A stretch of 64,000 nucleotides of DNA from Anaerostipes hominis (ex Lee et al. 2021) (GCF_002270485.1 NZ_NQOG01000014.1:1-64000), one strand, 5' to 3'; positions 17,960 through 26,336 are shown, numbered from the stretch's first letter. Notes: a model not told the origin generated them from the letters alone. Numbers and translations are program-made.

Positions 17960-18802
17960 ATGTATGATTTTGCAGTGCTTGGCGGTGATTTAAGACAGTT
18001 TTATATGGCAAAGCAGCTTGCTTTTAAAGGCTATTCTGTGATTACCTATGGGATCGCATCCGGGGAGGTGCAGGCTTCTTCCATGAAAGAAGCTGTGGAA
18101 AATGCAGAAATCCTGGTCGGCCCGATTCCTTTTTCCAAAGACCGTGAAAACCTGGTTTCCATGGAATGCTGTGCTGACTTCGGAATAGAGGATGTAAAAC
18201 GGCATCTGAGGAAAGGGCAGAAGATCTTTGCGGGTTGTATTCCGGATGACTTCTGCCACTATTGCATGAATACGGGAGTTGCTGTCCATGACTTTATGAA
18301 ATTGGACTCAGTGGCGTTAAAAAATGCCGTGCCTACTGCCGAGGGGGCTGTGGCAGAAGCTGTTTTTGACTCTCCTGTTCAGATACAGGGAAGCCGCTGT
18401 CTGGTGACAGGCTTCGGACGATGCGGCAGCGTCCTGGCAGAAAAGCTGAAGCTTTGGTCAGCCAAAGTAACGGCAGCCGCAAGAAATAAGGAGCAGCGTG
18501 CCCTGGCGGAGTCCTTTGGAATGAAAGCAGTCTCTCTCGATGAGCTGAAGGAAGAGCTTTCTCAGGCTGATTTTATTTTTAACACGATTCCGGCCATGAT
18601 TTTAGACAGAGAACGTCTGGAACAGGTAAAAAAAGAGGCGTTAATCGTGGATATTGCATCTGCACCGGGAGGCGTGGATTTCAGGGCGGCAGACGAATTG
18701 GGGATCAATGCAAAACAATGTCTTGGAATTCCCGGCAAGTATGCAGCGTGTTCAGCAGCTGCCATTCTGACAGAAACAATGATTACGGAATGGGATGTAT
18801 GA
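17960..18802 (+). CDS. dpaA: Dipicolinate synthase subunit A
   Basis: With DpaB it makes the spore-core compound dipicolinic acid in the mother cell. 280 residues; N-terminal part starts MYDFAVLGGDLRQFYMAKQL, and the Rossmann NAD(P) site is in CLVTGFGRCGSVLAEKL. ATG 17960 is chosen because GAAAGGAGCGG lies 7 bases upstream and the family starts here; an ATG at 17936 adds unconserved residues. Overlaps dpaB by four bases. It shows that the organism is a spore former, or derived from one. Confidence 0.92.
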   Translation: MYDFAVLGGDLRQFYMAKQLAFKGYSVITYGIASGEVQASSMKEAVENAEILVGPIPFSKDRENLVSMECCADFGIEDVKRHLRKGQKIFAGCIPDDFCHYCMNTGVAVHDFMKLDSVALKNAVPTAEGAVAEAVFDSPVQIQGSRCLVTGFGRCGSVLAEKLKLWSAKVTAAARNKEQRALAESFGMKAVSLDELKEELSQADFIFNTIPAMILDRERLEQVKKEALIVDIASAPGGVDFRAADELGINAKQCLGIPGKYAACSAAAILTETMITEWDV

Positions 18803-19383
18803 TGAGTGTAAAAGGAAAGAAAATAGGAATTGCCGTAACTGGCTCATTCTGCACATATGAAAAAATTTTTATCCAGCTTAAGAAGCTGGCAGAAGAAGGA
18901 GCACAGGTGCAGACCATTTTTTCCGGGGCCGCACAGAGCATAGACAGCCGATTTGGAAAGGCAGAGGATTTCTTAGAGAGGGCAGAGAAGATCACTGGGA
19001 TTACCCCGATGAAAACGATTGCCCAGGCGGAACCGATCGGTCCAAAGAGTCTTCTGGATATCCTGGTGATCTTCCCGTGTACAGGAAACACGCTTGCAAA
19101 GCTGTGCAGCGGGATCACAGATTCACCGGTCCTGATGGCGGCAAAAGCCCATTTAAGGAACGATAAACCTTTGGTGATTTCTGTATCAACCAATGACGCT
19201 CTGGGAATAAATATGAAGAACATCGGAGCCCTGATGAATATGAAAAATATTTATTTTGTACCATTTGGGCAGGATGATCCGGTTAAAAAACCGAACTCCA
19301 TGATCGCCGATACCAGCCTTTTGATCCCGACGGTGGAAAAAGCGCTGGAAGGCAGACAATATCAGCCGGTTATCCGGGGATAG
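18799..19383 (+). CDS. dpaB: Dipicolinate synthase subunit B (flavoprotein)
   Basis: The flavoprotein-like partner of DpaA, of the phosphopantothenoylcysteine decarboxylase fold. 194 residues: GIAVTGSFCTYEKIFIQLK at the N-terminus, IFSGAAQS, PCTGNTLAKLCSGITDSP and KPLVISVSTNDALG. ATG 18799 sits in an ATGATG that overlaps the dpaA stop, so translation is coupled. Full length. Confidence 0.92.
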   Translation: MMSVKGKKIGIAVTGSFCTYEKIFIQLKKLAEEGAQVQTIFSGAAQSIDSRFGKAEDFLERAEKITGITPMKTIAQAEPIGPKSLLDILVIFPCTGNTLAKLCSGITDSPVLMAAKAHLRNDKPLVISVSTNDALGINMKNIGALMNMKNIYFVPFGQDDPVKKPNSMIADTSLLIPTVEKALEGRQYQPVIRG

Positions 19384-19450
19384 AACGTAAGGCTCCCGGT
19401 GATGCTTCACCGCGGGGCCTGCATGAAAAATAGTTGAAGAGGTGGCACAT

Positions 19451-21301
19451 ATGTGTGGTATTGCGGGATTTTGTAATCCTCATAACAGGTATCTGGAAAA
19501 GAAAGGGCAGTGGGAGGATATTCTGAACCGTATGAATCGGGTACAGAAGCACCGGGGCCCGGATGATCAGGGAACGTTTTTGGAAAACGGATGCGGCCTG
19601 GCCCATGTCCGTCTCTCGATCATTGACTTATACACCGGTCATCAGCCCATGGTCAGAGAGGAATCCGGACGTAAGTTTGTCATTGTGTATAACGGTGAAA
19701 TTTATAACATGAAGGAATTGAAACAGGAGCTGAAAAAGGAAGGGGCGATCTTCAGGACAGCGAGCGATACGGAAGTGATCCTGGAGGGGTACATCCTTCA
19801 CGGACCGGCCTTTGTGGAGAAGCTGAACGGCATTTTTGCGGTCAGCATTTGGGATTCTGCGGAAAAGAAGCTGTTTTTGTTCAGAGACCGGCTTGGGGTC
19901 AAACCGCTGTTTTATGCTTTTTCCGGCCAGACCCTTGTATTTTCATCCGAGATCAAGGGTATATTTCAGTACCCGGGGATAGAACCGGTCATAGACGGGG
20001 ACGGACTCGGTGAGATTTTTGGACTGGGACCGGCAAAATCCTATGGAAAAGGAGTATTCAAAGGCATTTCAGAAGTATTGCCGGGTCATTTTCTTGAGTA
20101 CAGTACGGAGGGGCTGAAAGATCACATCTACTGGAAGCTTGAGAGCCGGCCTCATGAAGAATCTTATGATCAGACAGTAGAGAAACTGTCTTATCTGGTC
20201 CATGATGCGGTAAAGATGCAGATGCTCTCAGACATCCCAATCTGTACATTCTTATCCGGAGGGGTGGACAGCAGTCTTGTGACAGCCATCTGTGCCAAAG
20301 AGCTTGACAGACAGGGGAAACAGCTGAATACCTTTTCTTTTGATTTTGTAAACAATGACCGGTATTTTAAGGCCAATTCTTTTCAGCCGTCCCAGGACCG
20401 CCCTTGGGTAGACCGCATGGTAGAGGCATCGGGAACGAATCACACTTACCTGGAATGTAATAACGAGCAGCAGATTGAGAACCTATACAGCGCCGTAGAC
20501 GCAAGAGACCTTCCCTGCATGGCTGATGTGGAGTCTTCCCTTCTCTATTTCTGTTCGAAAGTCGCCGAGACAAAGAAGGTTACTTTGACCGGAGAATGTG
20601 CGGATGAGATTTTCGGAGGATACCCGTGGTTTCATAAAAAAGAGTGTTTTGAGGCCCATGCATTTCCGTGGTCTATGGATATGGAGCCCAGGGAGGCTCT
20701 GTTAAGCGACGATGTGCTTCAGGCGGTGGATCTGAAAGCCCATGCACGGCGGGCATATGAAAAGACAATCGGGGAAACCCCAAGGCTACTTGGAGAAGAT
20801 CCAACAGAAAGCAGGAGGAGAGAGATCTCTTATCTTAATCTTAAATGGTTTATGGTCACACTTCTGGACCGGATGGACCGCACCAGCATGTATTCCGGGC
20901 TGGAAGCCAGAGTACCGTTTGCCGACCACAGAATCGTGGAATATATGTGGAACGTGCCGTGGGAAATGAAATGTCCGGGTGGTGTGGTCAAAGGCCTGTT
21001 AAGGGCCGCGGGCGAAGGAGACCTCCCAAATGAAGTATTATACAGGAGGAAGAGTCCGTATCCGAAAACTTATCATCCTGAATATGAAAAAATGCTGGGA
21101 GACCGGCTGCGGGAAGTGATCGCAGATCCAAACGCTCCGATCCGGGATTTGATCGATAAAAAGAAAACGGAAGAATTTTTAGAGAGTCCATCGGACTACG
21201 GAAAGCCGTGGTATGGACAGCTGATGGCAGGACCGCAGATGGTGGCGTTTATGCTTCAGGTCAACTACTGGCTGGAAACTTATCATATCGCTGTTATATA
21301 G
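19451..21301 (+). CDS. asnB: Asparagine synthase (glutamine-hydrolysing)
   Basis: Makes asparagine from aspartate with glutamine nitrogen and ATP. 616 residues with the class II glutaminase domain (C2 nucleophile in MCGIAGF, RGPDDQG, NGEIYN) and the synthetase domain with PP-loop SGGVDSS beginning at residue 269 and GECADEIFGGYPW. Starting at ATG 19451 places cysteine directly after Met, as needed for the N-terminal nucleophile; GAAGAGGTGG is 5 bases upstream. Monocistronic, with a strong terminator after it. Confidence 0.95.
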   Translation: MCGIAGFCNPHNRYLEKKGQWEDILNRMNRVQKHRGPDDQGTFLENGCGLAHVRLSIIDLYTGHQPMVREESGRKFVIVYNGEIYNMKELKQELKKEGAIFRTASDTEVILEGYILHGPAFVEKLNGIFAVSIWDSAEKKLFLFRDRLGVKPLFYAFSGQTLVFSSEIKGIFQYPGIEPVIDGDGLGEIFGLGPAKSYGKGVFKGISEVLPGHFLEYSTEGLKDHIYWKLESRPHEESYDQTVEKLSYLVHDAVKMQMLSDIPICTFLSGGVDSSLVTAICAKELDRQGKQLNTFSFDFVNNDRYFKANSFQPSQDRPWVDRMVEASGTNHTYLECNNEQQIENLYSAVDARDLPCMADVESSLLYFCSKVAETKKVTLTGECADEIFGGYPWFHKKECFEAHAFPWSMDMEPREALLSDDVLQAVDLKAHARRAYEKTIGETPRLLGEDPTESRRREISYLNLKWFMVTLLDRMDRTSMYSGLEARVPFADHRIVEYMWNVPWEMKCPGGVVKGLLRAAGEGDLPNEVLYRRKSPYPKTYHPEYEKMLGDRLREVIADPNAPIRDLIDKKKTEEFLESPSDYGKPWYGQLMAGPQMVAFMLQVNYWLETYHIAVI

Positions 21302-21308
21302 GAAAAGA

Positions 21309-21353
21309 ATAGAAGGGATTGTTTTTATAAAAGAACAATTCCTTCTGTTTTTT
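21309..21353 (+). terminator. Terminator after asnB
   Basis: AGAAGG-ATTGTT and AACAAT-CCTTCT form a stem, followed by eight T. Confidence 0.9.
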
Positions 21354-21428
21354 TTGCTCTATCATGGTATAATGTAGATAAGATATTGGTCTTAGCAATC
21401 ACTTTTTATGAGCAAAGGAGTGATGTTT

Positions 21429-22040
21429 ATGAAAGAGAACAGGATCATATGTATTTCCAGGGAATTCGGAAGCGGAGGCCATGAATTGGGAGAACATCTG
21501 TCAGAGAAGCTGGGGATCAAGCTGTTCGACAGCGAGATCATAACAAAGGTAGCTGAACTTGGCAATGTGCCTGAAGACTTCGTGGAAGAACAGGGAGAGG
21601 CCAGAGACTTCCGGGGGTTTCTGGGGGTGATGCCGGCTGGACATGTTGCAACGGACATTACAAGGGATTTTGTAGTCACTTCGGAGAAGCTGTTTGCCCT
21701 TCAGTCCATTGCCATCCGGCAGATGGCAAAAGACGAAGGCTCCTGTATTTTTGTGGGACGATGCGCGGATGTTATCCTGCAGAATCAGGCAGAGTGCATC
21801 TCAGTTTTTGTCCACAGTCCGCTCGAAGACAGGATTCAGAGAATTATGGAACTGCGGCAGATCACAGAAAAGGAAGCAGGGAAACTGATCAAGAGGACTG
21901 ACCGGGAGAGAGCCTCTTATCACAACTATTACACGAAAATCAAGTGGGGACATCCGAGTAACTATCACCTGGTTCTTAACATGGGCAAACTGGGTATGGA
22001 AAACGCAGTGGATCTAATTTCCTATTATGTAGAACACTGA
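21429..22040 (+). CDS. Cytidylate kinase-like family protein, copy 1
   Basis: A 203-residue P-loop protein of the cytidylate-kinase-like family. The nucleotide loop is SREFGSGGHELGE, lacking the usual GK[ST] lysine as is common in this family; other features are IFVGRCADVIL and the C-terminal signature ERASYHNYYTKIKWGH. The true substrate is unknown; it is not the essential Cmk. ATG 21429 is chosen because CAAAGGAGTG lies 8 bases before it. The next gene is a close paralogue. Confidence 0.85.
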   Translation: MKENRIICISREFGSGGHELGEHLSEKLGIKLFDSEIITKVAELGNVPEDFVEEQGEARDFRGFLGVMPAGHVATDITRDFVVTSEKLFALQSIAIRQMAKDEGSCIFVGRCADVILQNQAECISVFVHSPLEDRIQRIMELRQITEKEAGKLIKRTDRERASYHNYYTKIKWGHPSNYHLVLNMGKLGMENAVDLISYYVEH

Positions 22041-22065
22041 ACATGATACAGAGAGGAGAGATGAT

Positions 22066-22674
22066 ATGAGACCGAATACGATCATATGTATTTCCAGGGA
22101 GTACGGGAGCGGAGGCCATGAAATTGCGGAGAAGCTTTCAGAAGATCTGGGTATAAAGTTTTTTGACAAAGAGCTGATCGCCAGAGTGGCTAAGATGGCG
22201 GACGTATCGGAAGAATATATCAGCCGCAGGGAAGAAACCGGTGACTATGCATATATTTTCGGGGTACCCATTGGGCACCCAGCCACGACACCGATGGATG
22301 AATGTATCCTGACACCTGAGAAGCTTTTTATCATCCAGTCCATTGCCATCCGCCAGATCGCAGAGCAGGAGAAGTCCTGCATCTTTGTGGGGAGGTGTGC
22401 GGATGTTATCCTTCAGAAAATTCCCGGCTGCCACTCTTTTTTCATCCACAGCTCTGAGGCAGTGCGGATTCAGAGGATCATGGAGACGGAGAACGTCTCT
22501 GAGAGGGAGGCGAAACGTCTCATGAAAAAGGTGGATAAGGAGAGGGCTTCTTACCACAACTACTACACAAAAATCAAGTGGGGACATCCGAGCAATTATG
22601 AACTGGTCATCAACACCGGCCGGACAGGCATAGACAAAGCGGTAAAAGTCATAGAATCTTATTTAGAAGAATAG
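22066..22674 (+). CDS. Cytidylate kinase-like family protein, copy 2
   Basis: A 202-residue paralogue of the preceding gene, sharing SREYGSGGHE, ILTPEKLFIIQSIAIRQ-like and IFVGRCADVIL segments and the ERASYHNYYTKIKWGHPSNY block. GAGAGGAGAGATGAT precedes ATG 22066, 25 bases after copy 1. The middle regions (60-85) have diverged: GYIFGVPIGHP-like here against GFLGVMPAGHV there, hinting at different substrates or partners. Confidence 0.85.
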   Translation: MRPNTIICISREYGSGGHEIAEKLSEDLGIKFFDKELIARVAKMADVSEEYISRREETGDYAYIFGVPIGHPATTPMDECILTPEKLFIIQSIAIRQIAEQEKSCIFVGRCADVILQKIPGCHSFFIHSSEAVRIQRIMETENVSEREAKRLMKKVDKERASYHNYYTKIKWGHPSNYELVINTGRTGIDKAVKVIESYLEE

Positions 22675-22678
22675 ATAT

Positions 22679-22716
22679 AAAGGGCAGATGGAGAAATGAT
22701 CCACCTGTCCTTTTTA
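22679..22716 (+). terminator. Terminator after the kinase pair
   Basis: AGGGCAGATGG and CCACCTGTCCT pair around an AGAAATGAT loop; TTTTT follows. Confidence 0.75.
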
Positions 22717-22911
22717 AGCCGATGGAGGGCAGTTTGTAAGGCCGTCTTCTGCGGCAGACACTATATCCATTTTCTACATGACTGGAGCGAGGCATTCTAA
22801 GAGCCGAACGGAAATTATGTGGAATATGTCTCTCGGGTGGACGCGCTTTGCGCGATAAGGTATAATATAACAAGTAGCAGGAAGATGTTTTTACTGGATA
22901 AGGGAGGTTGT

Positions 22912-23784
22912 ATGATTATGGAATATAAAGATTTGATTGAAAGCAAGAACTCCGTCAGGGATTATAAAGAGAAGGAAGTCGATGCCGGTACAATTAAGAA
23001 GATCCGGGATTTTGCCCAGTCCTGTGAGCGTCTGGATGACAGTATTGAGATCGATATTCGGTTCATGGATAATGATACCGTTTACCGCCAGCTGGATGGG
23101 TATGCAGGGTATAAAGGGATTTTGATCAATGCGCCGCATTATATGATCGTTTTGTCAGAGAAAAAGGATCATTATATTGAAAACGGCGGATATGTGGGTG
23201 AATCTATCTCTGTTAAAGCTCATTCTCTGGGAGTGGATTCCTGCTGGATTACTTTTAAAGACAGCCATACAGTCATTGAAAAGCTGAACATTGTCACGGA
23301 TAAAGAAGTGGTGGCGATCATGGCATTAGGATACGGAAAGAAGCGGTTTAAAAAGGTTACAGGGAATGTCACACTGGGAAAAGGATATGCCAATGCGGAT
23401 TTCCAGGTGAAAGACAGCGTTACATCCCCAAGGATGCCTTTAGAAGAGATCGTTTTTATTGATACATGGGATAATAAGGCAACAGTGGATGAGCTTGTGA
23501 GCCGGGCTGTTTATGAACCGTTAAATTATGCAAGAATGGCGCCTTCTACTTTGAACCGCCAGCCGTGGAGATTCATTATTGACGGCGGACTGCTGATCCT
23601 TACGGTCAGGGACGATGAGGAGACCAATCTCTACGAAGAACAAATCGATGCGGGCATTGTCATGCTTTACTGCAAAAAGGTGATGAGGGAGACCTTATGT
23701 GAGATCAGCTGGAATCTCGAGCCTGTGGAAAATAAATACAATATACCAGATAACTATAAGATTGTGGCATCCTGCAGTATGTAA
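22912..23784 (+). CDS. Nitroreductase family protein
   Basis: An FMN-dependent nitroreductase-like protein of about 290 residues in two halves: the N-terminal half (YKDLIESKNSVRDYKEKEVD, GILINAPHYMIVLSEKKD, GESISVKAHSLGVDSCWI) and a C-terminal half with LNYARMAPSTLNRQPWRF. Physiological substrate unknown. AGGGAGG (22901-22907) precedes ATG 22912 and ATG 22918; the second has better spacing and both are possible. TATAAT at 22861-22866 with TGGACG 17 bases before it is the likely promoter. Confidence 0.8.
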   Translation: MIMEYKDLIESKNSVRDYKEKEVDAGTIKKIRDFAQSCERLDDSIEIDIRFMDNDTVYRQLDGYAGYKGILINAPHYMIVLSEKKDHYIENGGYVGESISVKAHSLGVDSCWITFKDSHTVIEKLNIVTDKEVVAIMALGYGKKRFKKVTGNVTLGKGYANADFQVKDSVTSPRMPLEEIVFIDTWDNKATVDELVSRAVYEPLNYARMAPSTLNRQPWRFIIDGGLLILTVRDDEETNLYEEQIDAGIVMLYCKKVMRETLCEISWNLEPVENKYNIPDNYKIVASCSM

Positions 23785-24195
23785 TACCCTAAAAGTCGGA
23801 AAACGGAAACTGAAATCCAACGGTTCCTATAAGTTTTATGTAAGACCATATCAAAATGTGAACAAAAAGAAAAAGAACATTGGAAAATCTAATACGGCAC
23901 ATGTATTGATGAGGGCTAGTTCCCAGTATGCAAATGCATCCTCTGTCTCTGTAAAGAAGAGATCAATGAAACTTCAAAAGGGAAAGACAGCCGTTATTAA
24001 AGCGAAGGTCAAAGTCCCGTCTGGCAGGAAACAGCCGAAAAATCACGGTGCAAAATACGTTACATTACATCAAAAGGTTCTGTGGCAGCAGTAAATAATA
24101 AGGGAAAGATCAGGGCAAAGAAAGCCGGTAAGGCAACAATTTATGTGATCAGTGAAAATGGAAAGTATAAAAAGGTCAGCGTAACGGTAAAATAA
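23785..24195 (+). pseudogene. Ig-like (BIG2) surface protein, 3' remnant
   Basis: Without a start codon, one frame reads KSNGSYKFYVRPYQNVNKKK and SSVSVKKRSMKLQKGKTA, the end of a fibronectin-like unit and the start of a bacterial Ig-like domain. Near 24050 the frame shifts, then [18 protein letters not shown] and [19 protein letters not shown] follow to the stop at 24195. This is the C-terminal tail of a cell-surface protein joined to the nitroreductase end by a deletion. Confidence 0.75.
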
Positions 24196-24210
24196 AAAAA
24201 TGCTGAAAGA

Positions 24211-24253
24211 AAATGTTGTAAAACTAAATAGGACAGTTTTACAACATTTTTTA
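24211..24253 (+). terminator. Terminator
   Basis: AAATGTTGTAAAACT and AGTTTTACAACATTT form a 15-base perfect stem followed by TTTATT; the original terminator of the decayed surface-protein gene. Confidence 0.9.
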
Positions 24254-24339
24254 TTCGGCATACAAGAACAAAAGAAATTAAAAAAAATATAAAAAACCAT
24301 TGCGCTTGTCGAAATTCCGTGGTATATTAATAAAGCTGT

Positions 24340-24411
24340 TGGGCTATCGCCAAGTGGTAAGGCACAGGATTCTGACTCCTGCATCCGCTGGTTCGAATCC
24401 AGCTAGCCCAG
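24340..24411 (+). tRNA. tRNA-Gln (CTG), copy 1
   Basis: Acceptor TGGGCTA/TAGCCCA with discriminator G, T loop GGTTCGAATCC, anticodon loop TTCTGAC giving anticodon CTG. CCA is not encoded. TATATT at 24323-24328 is its probable -10. Confidence 0.93.
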
Positions 24412-24440
24412 TTCCATCAGAATTAAAAATAACATAATCA

Positions 24441-24513
24441 GGGTGTGTAGCTCAGGTGGTAGAGCACTTGACTTTTAATCAAGTTGTCCGGGGTTCGAAT
24501 CCCCGCACGCTCA
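24441..24513 (+). tRNA. tRNA-Lys (TTT), copy 1
   Basis: 73 bases, D arm GCTCAGGTGGTAGAGC, anticodon loop CTTTTAA giving TTT, T arm CGGGGTTCGAATCCCCG. The acceptor GGGTGTG/CACGCTC contains G-T pairs. Confidence 0.93.
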
Positions 24514-24581
24514 GTTCCGAATCAGGAAGTCACAGACGAAGATCTGCCTCATATTTTTTGGAAAATCAGTAAAAAAGTAGT

Positions 24582-24610
24582 TGACATAAGATTTTTGCTG
24601 TGATATATTG
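24582..24610 (+). promoter_or_regulatory. Promoter of the second tRNA pair
   Basis: TTGACA, 17 bases, TATATT: a strong promoter about 12 bases before the second tRNA-Gln. Confidence 0.75.
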
Positions 24611-24620
24611 ATAAAGCTGT

Positions 24621-24692
24621 TGGGCTATCGCCAAGTGGTAAGGCACAGGATTCTGACTCCTGCATCCGCTGGTTCGAATCCAGCTAGCCCAG
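24621..24692 (+). tRNA. tRNA-Gln (CTG), copy 2
   Basis: Identical in sequence to the tRNA-Gln at 24340-24411; same anticodon CTG. Confidence 0.93.
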
Positions 24693-24720
24693 TTCCATCA
24701 GAATTAAAATAACATAATCA

Positions 24721-24793
24721 GGGTGTGTAGCTCAGGTGGTAGAGCACTTGACTTTTAATCAAGTTGTCCGGGGTTCGAATCCCCGCACGCTCA
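24721..24793 (+). tRNA. tRNA-Lys (TTT), copy 2
   Basis: Identical to the tRNA-Lys at 24441-24513. The two Gln-Lys units including their spacer differ by one A, so this is a recent tandem duplication. Confidence 0.93.
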
Positions 24794-24796
24794 TAG

Positions 24797-24830
24797 GACT
24801 CCGTTTCAGATGAAACGGAGTTTTTTCATT
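24797..24830 (+). terminator. Terminator of the tRNA cluster
   Basis: ACTCCGTTTCA and TGAAACGGAGT with a two-base loop, followed by six T. Confidence 0.92.
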
Positions 24831-24935
24831 TCATAGGAAAGTTCTGCGACCTTCCCTATGAAATAAAAACGCTCCGCGGGTTGTGCACAGATGCGTAAGG
24901 AAATTATTTGCCTGCGGCAAATTGCATCAGGCACG

Positions 24936-25014
24936 CAAAGTTGTCAAGCCCCCTCAAAGATTGAGGGGCCTAAGAACTGAAGTGGGCTTGCAACTTTGTT
25001 TTTTTTTTTTTTTT
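24936..25014 (+). terminator. Large branched hairpin with 16-T tail
   Basis: CAAAGTTG/CAACTTTG (8 bp), then AAGCCC/GGGCTT (6 bp), enclosing CCCCTC/GAGGGG. It ends in 16 T at 24999-25014, long for a terminator. It could close a small RNA starting in 24840-24930 or be a plain terminator; no gene reads into it except the tRNAs. Confidence 0.65.
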
Positions 25015-25047
25015 CTGAACATTTTTCTTTTACCAGGAGGTATTCCA

Positions 25048-25755
25048 ATGAAAATAGACCGTTTAATCGGAATCATCACACTTTTACTCAGAAACGACAG
25101 AGTTACGGCGCCGGAATCCGCATCGCAGAAGGCTATAAGCTTGACAAAACTGTTTTTACGAAAGAAGAGCTGAGAGCAGTTTTTGAAGGGCTGAAAGGAA
25201 TTGACAGCGTATCGGGGACTTCCGCTGCGTTAAGTCTCATGGAAAAGCTCTCTTTAGAACCGGAAGATTCGGTTCTGTCAGAAGGAATGATCCTGATCGA
25301 TCTGGCTTCTCACTATGAAGAATCACTGAAAGAGAAAATCGGGATCATAAAACATGCGGTTTCCAGTCGGCATACGGTGAATTTTTTGTATTATTACGGC
25401 AAAGGAGAAGAATACCGAGAGATCGCTCAAAGAGACAGAAAACAGTTTTTTGGTGAGAAAAGCAGGTAGAACGGAGACGGATTTTCAGGACTATTTCAGA
25501 CAGAATGCAGTCAGACTGAGAGCGGTCTTTGAAAAGGAAGCAAAATACAGGCTTGTGGAAGAATACGGGGTCGGATGTTATACAGAAGATAAGCAGGGCC
25601 GTCTGATTTTTGAATGGGATTTCGTAAATTATGATAACATGAAGCAGTGGGTTTTGAGTTTTGGAAGCCAGGCAATGGTCATGGAACCCAAATGCCTGGC
25701 GGATGATCTTGTATCGGAACTGAAGAAGAATTTAAACAGATATACAGGAACATGA
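25048..25755 (+). pseudogene. WYL-domain transcriptional regulator (YafY-like), decayed
   Basis: ATG 25048 after CAGGAGGTATTCCA opens MKIDRLIGIITLLLRNDRVT, the usual start of YafY-type helix-turn-helix regulators. The recognition part is then deleted and the frame changes: GYKLDKTVFTKEELRAVFEG and KEKIGIIKHAVSSRHTVNFLYY (WYL domain start) follow to 25469. A further shift gives RLRAVFEKEAKYRLVEEYG and EWDFVNYDNMKQWVLSFG to 25755. At least two lesions plus loss of the DNA-binding helix; not functional. Confidence 0.8.
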
Positions 25756-25814
25756 CATAAAGCTGTCCGGTTCCTTCTGATATACTGAATGTATTCAAAG
25801 AAGGAGGAAGTACT

Positions 25815-26043
25815 ATGTTAAAAATGACAGCAGCAGGATTATTTGTCAGCTATCCGGAAAAAATAAATGGGACGGTGGAGCTTGCCTTTGATCTGCCTTC
25901 CTATAAAGATGTGGACCGGGAGTATCAGAGAGTGCTGGAAGCCGGTGCTCGCACCGGTAACGGAACCGTGGGGACAGAGGACAAGCTACGTTGCAGACCC
26001 TGACGGGAATCTCATCGAGATCGGATCTTTTGGAAAAAAGTGA
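25815..26043 (+). pseudogene. VOC/glyoxalase-family protein, decayed
   Basis: ATG 25815 after GAAGGAGGAAG reads MLKMTAAGLFVSYPEK and VELAFDLPSYKDVDREYQRV; after an internal loss and frame change near 25965 it ends SYVADPDGNLIEIGSFGKK, the typical C-terminus of the family. About half of the expected 125-130 residues remain. Confidence 0.8.
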
Positions 26044-26062
26044 TGAAATCATAAAAATCCTA

Positions 26063-26117
26063 TTGACAAATCGAAAAAAAACGTGTAAGATTCCAAATAA
26101 CCTATAGGTACGATAGG
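26063..26117 (+). promoter_or_regulatory. Promoter and palindrome of the Met-rich small gene
   Basis: TTGACA 26063-26068, 17-base spacer, TAAGAT 26086-26091. A perfect 10-base palindrome ACCTATAGGT at 26100-26109 covers the expected transcription start, and a further ATAGG follows at 26113-26117. The layout suits a repressor; the resemblance to copper-repressor (CsoR) sites is only loose. Confidence 0.65.
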
Positions 26118-26142
26118 AAATCAGCAAGAAGGAGATACCGCT

Positions 26143-26274
26143 ATGAATTTTATCAAGGCATATAAGAATTTCATGATGGATATGATGGGTATGGGAATGC
26201 AGATGCAGAGCATGTGCAGTTCTTTTGTGTACAATCGAATACCGGAACATCATATTTGTATGGAGATATCTTAG
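26143..26274 (+). CDS. Methionine-rich small protein, 43 residues
   Basis: AAGAAGGAGATACCGCT precedes ATG 26143. The product begins MNFIKAYKNFMMDMMGMG, continues MQMQSMC and ends with EHHICMEIS; about eleven Met, two Cys and two His in 43 residues. It has its own strong promoter, a palindrome at the start site and a strong terminator, so it is a complete single-gene unit even though both neighbours are pseudogenes. The first residues resemble the start of DUF805 proteins, so it could be a deletion remnant. The Met/Cys/His content suggests metal (copper) binding; this is inference. Not recognised. Confidence 0.5.
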   Translation: MNFIKAYKNFMMDMMGMGMQMQSMCSSFVYNRIPEHHICMEIS

Positions 26275-26305
26275 ATGCCGAGAAAAGAATAGAACGGTTG
26301 ATTAT

Positions 26306-26336
26306 AAGGAGGCCCATGCATGGCCTCCTTTTTTTG
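26306..26336 (+). terminator. Terminator of the Met-rich gene
   Basis: AAGGAGGCC and GGCCTCCTT around CATGCAT, followed by seven T. Confidence 0.9.
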
